The position numbers and the translations under genes were made by a program. The notes beneath the pieces were generated by a model. The model was not told the origin of the DNA, searched no databases, and saw only the letters and a program-made list of their open reading frames with translations. Of a stretch of DNA of 64,000 bases, positions 58,979 to 64,000 are shown one piece after another (the first letter of the stretch is position 1; each line of letters begins with the position of its first letter). The DNA is from Arabidopsis thaliana. Taxonomy: Eukaryota; Streptophyta; Magnoliopsida; Brassicales; Brassicaceae. The stretch covers positions 28,753,971 through 28,817,970 of the forward strand of contig NC_003070.9 of the NCBI RefSeq assembly GCF_000001735.4. The letters are read 5' to 3'.

Positions 58979-59598
58979 GAAAGAATCAGAAAAAAACAAA
59001 CGATCTCTTGATTCGGCGTTGGCGGTTGGTTAGGTTGATGATGACAAAAAAAGTTGGACACTTGTGGAAAAAAAACTCGAATTGACCAAAAAGAGAGAAC
59101 GAACTCTGAAAGAAAATGACACAAGGTACTAGAAAGACAATGATGATCCACTACGGTCAAGTACACCGTATCTTTTTTGTTATAGGCCCACAAACATGTT
59201 CTAGGCCCACATGTTATAGGCCCGTTCCCAAACACCGATCACTCTTCAATTTAACTTTTTGCTCACAATCTTCAGGCTCAATCATATGACATGACAGATC
59301 TCATTGTAAATGCAATCGCAAAGGGTTATCATTATCAACTAGTACTATAAAGATAGCTGTTACTTCCCGCCAACGCAACTGGGACAGTTAAAACCGTTGA
59401 GGGTAACAAAAGACAAAACTCACGACTCCGTTTTTGAGTTTCCTGAAGATGGAAGTTACGAATATGTTCTTGTGGGCCTCTTCAAAGAAACGATATGAAA
59501 TAGCCTAATTTAAACAAAACTAGAAAAGTGTGGACTAGAGAGAGACTTTAGCAAAAACTAAAAACAGATGTATCAAAAGAAGCTCACAACTAAAAAAG
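58979..59598. other. Divergent promoter between thioredoxin y1 and the HSP20-like gene
   Basis: Two AGGCCCAC-type runs near 59185-59224 are site-II-like (GGCCCA) elements. They are common in plant promoters for growth and organelle genes. No other gene supported. Confidence 0.6.
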
Positions 59599-60408
59599 AT
59601 GGAGCTTGAATTAGGTCTGAAGATCACTCGGACTAAAGACGATGTTTCTTCCTCTACAGATTTTCGGGTTGCCAGAGATTCTTTTGGTCATCGTTCACTT
59701 TCTCGAGAAACCAACTCTGTTTTCTTCCTCATTCTTCATCTCAAAGGTTCTATTCCCTCTCATATTTATTCACCTTTTTTTCTTACCTAGCATAGAGATT
59801 GAGATTGAAAACCAAATGCAGGATTTAAGAAGGATGGTATCGATATCGAGATAAACAAAGAAGGGAATCTGATTAAGATCAGCGGAAGAAAACAGGTTGA
59901 AGAGATGGTTTTGGTAAAGTGGGTGGAATGGAAAAAGGAAACAGAAATAAAGGAATTCAAAAAAGTGTTTCGGATTCCAGATATTGTAATTCTTGACAAG
60001 ATCAAAGCGAGGTTTAATGAAGAAGATGGGACTTTAACTGTTACAATGCCTAAGAAAGTTAAGGGAATTACCGGTCTGAAGATCGAGGAAGAGGACGAAG
60101 AAGAGGAGATGAAAGAGCCGATAGTAGAAGAGAAAACAGAGGAGAAAACAGAACCAGAAGAAGAAATCAAAGAAGAGACAAAACCTGAGGAAGAAAACGA
60201 AGAAGCAGAAGAGCCACAGAGAGAAGAGGAAGAAGAGGTTGTTGAGGAAGGAACAAGAGATCATGAGGGGAAAAAAGAAGAAGAAATCGAAGATAAACCA
60301 AGAAAGAAGAGAAGAAAAAAGTTTCGTTTACCATGTTTTGCAGGATCCACTCTGCTTATGTCTATTATTGTTTTCATTATTCAACTGATTCAATCCAGAA
60401 ATAAATGA
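59599..60408 (+). CDS. RTM2-like alpha-crystallin (HSP20) domain protein with C-terminal membrane anchor
   Basis: Exons 59599-59746 and 59822-60408 give 244 residues. The N-terminal half is an HSP20/alpha-crystallin domain: ILHLKGFKKDGIDIEINKEG, LIKISGRKQVEEM and RIPDIVILDKIKARFNEEDG followed by GTLTVTMPKK. Next come about 90 residues of acidic EEE/KEE repeats, a basic RKKRRKKFRL patch and a hydrophobic tail (STLLMSIIVFIIQLI), so it is probably tail-anchored. This matches RTM2, the Arabidopsis protein that restricts potyvirus movement, in domain order, but it is a paralogue. True heat-shock induction is not expected for this subgroup. I recall At1g76770. Confidence 0.9.
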
Positions 60409-60477
60409 AACCACACTCCTTAGGTTTTTAAGATAGGGTTCTTGTTGGTTTTTAAGGATAGAACCCACTTTCTTATT
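60409..60477. other. 3' flank of the HSP20-like gene
   Basis: A short 3' UTR-like stretch before the transposon-like block starts at 60478. Confidence 0.5.
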
Positions 60478-61946
60478 ATCTGTTCTTCTTAGCCTTGTTC
60501 TTTAAAACAATAAAAGTCAACGTGTAATACAATCAAAATACAATCAGTATCTAAACCAAAAATTAGTAGGAGCGTATCAGCTAATAAATGGAAAGTATTT
60601 GACCCGAACCGTGTATAACGGCTAGATTATCACCGAACCTAAGGTTTGTGTTTGCTCTGGACTATAACAAACCCTAAGTGAAAAGGAAAAAAGGAAACTT
60701 GAATGTCAAACAAATAAATTTATATACCTGCGTCTCGCGTCTCCTCTCAAGTTAAAAACACAATTGCTCTGCATTTTTTTCAATTCTCTTCTTCGATTTC
60801 TGTCTGCTTCGTTTGCCTCTCTGTTCTCTTCTTCTTCCTTTTTGAGATTTCATTATTCATGTGTTGTTGCATCTGCTTGTTGGATTCACCCTAATCTTTG
60901 GTGTGATTCGTTGGTCTGGCCTAAGAACGACTCATATATACAACGGCTCTCTCTGTTCACTTAAAAAGCAACGAAGAAGACGAGAGAGATCACACACACA
61001 AGCCTCACGTCTTAATTTGTTTGCCTGCGATGATAAGATCTATCATCCACCGTAGAAACAGAGACAGAGAGAGAGATAGACGATTCGAAGGACATGTTGC
61101 CGGGATTTTAGGCTTCGAGAGTCATGATGTTGGAGGTTCTATCCGGCGATGGGGGTGTCGATAGATTGAGGAGGTGGAGCGATCAGAGGATTTTAGGCTT
61201 CGGGAGTCATGATGGTGGAGCAATCATCGGAGATTGGCGATGGAGATGGCGATAGATTGAGGAGGTGGAGCGTATTTTCCGTTAACGGATAAAGATGGCA
61301 TGTGCTCTCAGAGGCCCAATAGAAACAATTCCAGCCCATCAAACAATGACTAGCCCATTGCCAGGTTAATTCTCAGCCCATTTTCTTGTTTAATTAAGAA
61401 ATTAATATATTTTATAATTTTGATTAAAGGGGTTTTCTTCTCACGGATTTTTTGAAGTTTTTTTTTGCAATTTTTCTTCAATTTTTTCTTTAAATTAATT
61501 TTTATTCAATTTTGTTAAAAGTTAATTTTTCATATTTTTAGATAAAAATTTATTTTTTATATATACATAATATTTTTGGTTTTAAGTGTTAGAGTTTAAT
61601 ATGTGTAAAATAATTGGACACAACATCCCGTCCATAGTATGAGGTCCTTAAGCGGTGTCCTAGGTTCATTATCTTTTTCCACATATTAAATTTTAACATT
61701 TTTCTATTTAAAAATATTTTTATTTTTATTTTTATAACTATTTAAAATTTAAGGTTTTAATTTTATTTTTAAGTAATATTTTAGACAAAATATTTTTTTT
61801 TTTTAAATATACATAATATTTTTGTTTAAGTGTTAAAGTTTATTATGTGTAAGATAATTGGACACAACATTCCGTCCATAGTATGAAATCGGTGTCTTAG
61901 GTTCAATATCTTTTGTACATATTTTGTTTTAAAGAACGAGGATAAG
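60478..61946 (+). mobile_element. Transposon-like block, copy B, with inverted terminal repeats
   Basis: Matches copy A (33575 onward) through its leader-like part and then foldback array 3 (units at about 61587-61698 and 61831-61924). Near the left end, 60488-60510 (CTTAGCCTTGTTCTTTAAAACAA) pairs with the reverse complement of 61924-61946 at 21 of 23 positions. These could be terminal inverted repeats of a non-autonomous DNA transposon. I see no clear target-site duplication and no transposase. Alternatively the block is a Helitron-like element, since the shared left border is A|TC. Confidence 0.62.
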
Positions 61947-62287
61947 GAAACCTCTTGTCTAATATGAGTTTTGTGTTGTTTCACTGGTTCTCGAATAGAA
62001 TAACTGAAAAGATTTATAGTTGAAAAAACTTATTCGGTATAATGCTTGCTTATATAACAGACTCAAAATCGATATGTAAAACTTTAATAATTTGTTGAAT
62101 TGGTTTCTTGAGGTCGAAGGCAACACAAGAGAGAAAAAAGCGTTGACTGTTTGACTATTTTCAAGTCCTACAGTGCAAGCAACGAATAAATAGTCCTTCT
62201 CCTTGCCTTTACTCTTTAGTGGAGCATCGACAAATCAAAACCCTAGAACCTAATAAAAATCTCCAGAACAGAGGAAAGGAGTCAGCA
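61947..62287. other. Promoter and leader of the second HSP20-like gene
   Basis: Short spacer between the mobile block and the gene, with ACCCTAGAACC near the leader. Nothing else seen. Confidence 0.5.
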
Positions 62288-64000
62288 ATGGAGCTCGAAC
62301 TGGGATTAAAGATCACGAGAACAAGAGAAGATATATCGTCCTCGGTCGATTTTCGCTTCTCCAAAGACCCATTTGGTCCTCTGGTGCTTTCTCGAGAAAC
62401 CGATTCGAGATTCATCATCATCATTCATCTTAAAGGTCGAAATTTTACTGCAGTTTTTTTCTTGAATTTTTGTCTGTTTTTTTTTAGTGTGCTCAACGAA
62501 TGGGACAATAGGGTTGATATATTTAGGGTTTAGTGTTCTAATTGATTAGAAAAAAAAACTGATAAGAGAAAGTTAATTTGGGGACAGGATTCAAAAAGGA
62601 AGGTATTGAAATTGATATAAACGAAGAGGGAAATAGGATTACAATTAGAGGAAGAAAACCAGTGGAAGAAATGGTTATGATTAGATGGATGGCATGGAGG
62701 AAAGAAGTGGAATTTAGTGTTTTCAAGAAAGTTTTTAGGATTCCTGATACTGTCGATTTAGACAAGATTAAAGCGAGGTTTGATGACGATGATGCGACTC
62801 TTACGATCACAATGCCGAAAAGAGTAAAAGGAATCTCTGGATTTAAGATTGAGGAAGAAGAAGAAGAAGAAGAAGAAGAAGAAGAAAGAGTGGATGTGAG
62901 TGAAGCTGAGCATAAAGAGGAAACAGAGAAGGGGGAACTAAAGGATGATTACTTAGAGAAGAGTCACCAGATTGATGAACGTATAGAAGAAGAAAAAGGA
63001 TTGGCTGATTCAAATAAAGAGAGTGTGGACAGTAGCTTAAGAAAGCCTCCGGACATTGAAGGAAGAGAATGTCATGAACAGACAAGACATGAGGAACAAG
63101 AGAATAATAAACAACTGGTTCAAGCAGAGAGTGATGATAGTGATGATTTTGGATCCAGAGCATTTGAAGAGATTGAAGAACAAGAATCTGATGTTTTAGA
63201 TAGAACAAGTACAAGTGGAGCAATGGAAAAGGAAATGACTGATGATGTTGGTGATGGCTTGAGAAAGGTTCAAGGGATTGAAGAACCAGAGAGACACAAT
63301 GAAGAAAGCAAGATTTCAGAAATGGTGGATGGAGAAACAAGTGGTCATGAGAAGAAAAAAGTTGTAAAGATGGATAAAAAAAATAGGGATGTCAAAGAAG
63401 AGGTTGATGGGGCAATGGGAGAAGGATTCAGACCAAACATTGATAGAACACAAGTAGTTGGTGATGATGAAATTGCAGAAACTGAGAAAAATGATGAAGA
63501 GTTTGAATCTGATAAACTAGAAGCAGATGAGGTTGACAAGATAAATGAAGGGGGAAATACTAAGGTGAGAAGACATAGTGAAGACAGAAACTTAATAAAG
63601 CTTCAAGAGAAGGAAGAACAACATTCTAAGGAACAAAAGGGACACAGCAAAGAAGAAAATATGAAAGAATTGGTGGAAGAGAAAACTCCAGAGGCAGAGA
63701 CAACTATAAGGAATGATATTCTAGGACCAGGCCAGGAGATTGAAGTACCAGAGGTGGATACGTTAGGGAAAACAAGTGATGAAGGAAAGGAGAAGCAGAA
63801 CATTGTAAAGAAGGAAATTAAAAATGGAGATGCCACAGAAGAAATTGATGCGAAAATGGGCGAAGTTTTTGCATCAAACATCGCAGATACTGGGATGAAT
63901 TCTGAGGATTTTGAATCTGATAAACTAGAATCAGCAGATGAGGTAGACAAGATGGTTGAGAAGAAAGACAGGCAAGAGGAAAATGATAAGGTTGGAGCAC
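62288..64000 (+). CDS. Second RTM2-like HSP20-domain protein, long acidic form (partial, runs off window)
   Basis: Exon 62288-62435, then an open exon from 62588 to the window end. About 520 codons are visible with no stop. The start MELELGLKITRTREDISSSV and the intron position (after HLK) are the same as in the gene at 59599. The alpha-crystallin domain follows (GFKKEGIEIDINEEGNRITI, RIPDTVDLDKIKARFDDDDA, TITMPKRVKGISG). Then comes a long Glu/Lys/Asp-rich region starting with a poly-Glu run (GAA repeats near 62860-62890). A unit near 63505 (EESDKLEADEVDK-like) recurs at 63913, 136 codons later. The C-terminus is outside the window, so a membrane anchor cannot be checked. I recall At1g76780 as a very long protein. 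Confidence 0.88.

Noticed and set aside
62843-63340. 165-codon antisense frame in the acidic HSP20-like exon
   Set aside because: Complement of GAA/GAG-rich codons yields Leu/Ser/Phe-rich open frames without stops; no family features.

Overview
This is nuclear DNA of a flowering plant. It has intron-rich genes with GT..AG (and two GC..AG) splice sites, AT-rich intergenic DNA, tandem gene duplicates, and plant-only families such as EC1, OPR and CML. Protein sequences and gene order match what I recall of Arabidopsis thaliana chromosome 1, about At1g76620 to At1g76780. That placement is from memory, not a search. All exon models were read by eye from splice signals and frame.

Layout. 1-2.8 kb is AT-rich intergenic DNA. 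2.8-5.2 kb holds a DUF547 gene (+). 5.7-11.1 kb holds SKI3 (+), the TPR scaffold of the Ski complex in 3'-5' mRNA decay. 11.3-13.5 kb holds the EF-hand pair CML39 and CML38 (-). 15.2-17.1 kb is a Pro/Ser-rich protein of unknown role (-). 18.9-20.6 kb is the Golgi UDP-rhamnose/UDP-galactose transporter URGT1 (-). 23.0-26.4 kb is the tandem pair OPR1 and OPR2 (+), duplicated together with their promoters. 26.6-29.1 kb is the J-protein ATJ10 (-).

29.1-35.9 kb is a gene-poor island. It holds decayed gene pieces (a coiled-coil fragment and an IQD fragment), a transposon-like block, and tandem arrays of about 110-bp foldback units. 35.9-38.4 kb is the SET-domain gene ASHH1 (-). 39.1-49 kb centres on an eIF5B-type translation GTPase (-). 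Around it lie three related micro-ORFs and two partial segmental duplications: one mixes ATJ10 and ASHH1 pieces, the other repeats a micro-ORF plus the 3' end of the next gene. 49.1-50.7 kb is a plastid COG0212-type protein (-). 51.3-56.5 kb is a large repetitive, probably nuclear protein with a SAP-like start (+).

57.1-57.6 kb is EC1.1, a small secreted egg-cell protein (+). 57.9-59.0 kb is thioredoxin y1 (-). 59.6-60.4 kb and 62.3-64.0 kb are two RTM2-like alpha-crystallin-domain genes (+), the second cut by the window end, with a second copy of the transposon-like block between them.

The genes are independent units, not an operon. The main theme is local duplication and decay: OPR1/OPR2, CML39/CML38, the HSP20-like pair, the micro-ORFs, and pieces of ATJ10, ASHH1 and the COG0212 gene. 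I saw no tRNA, rRNA or CRISPR array.
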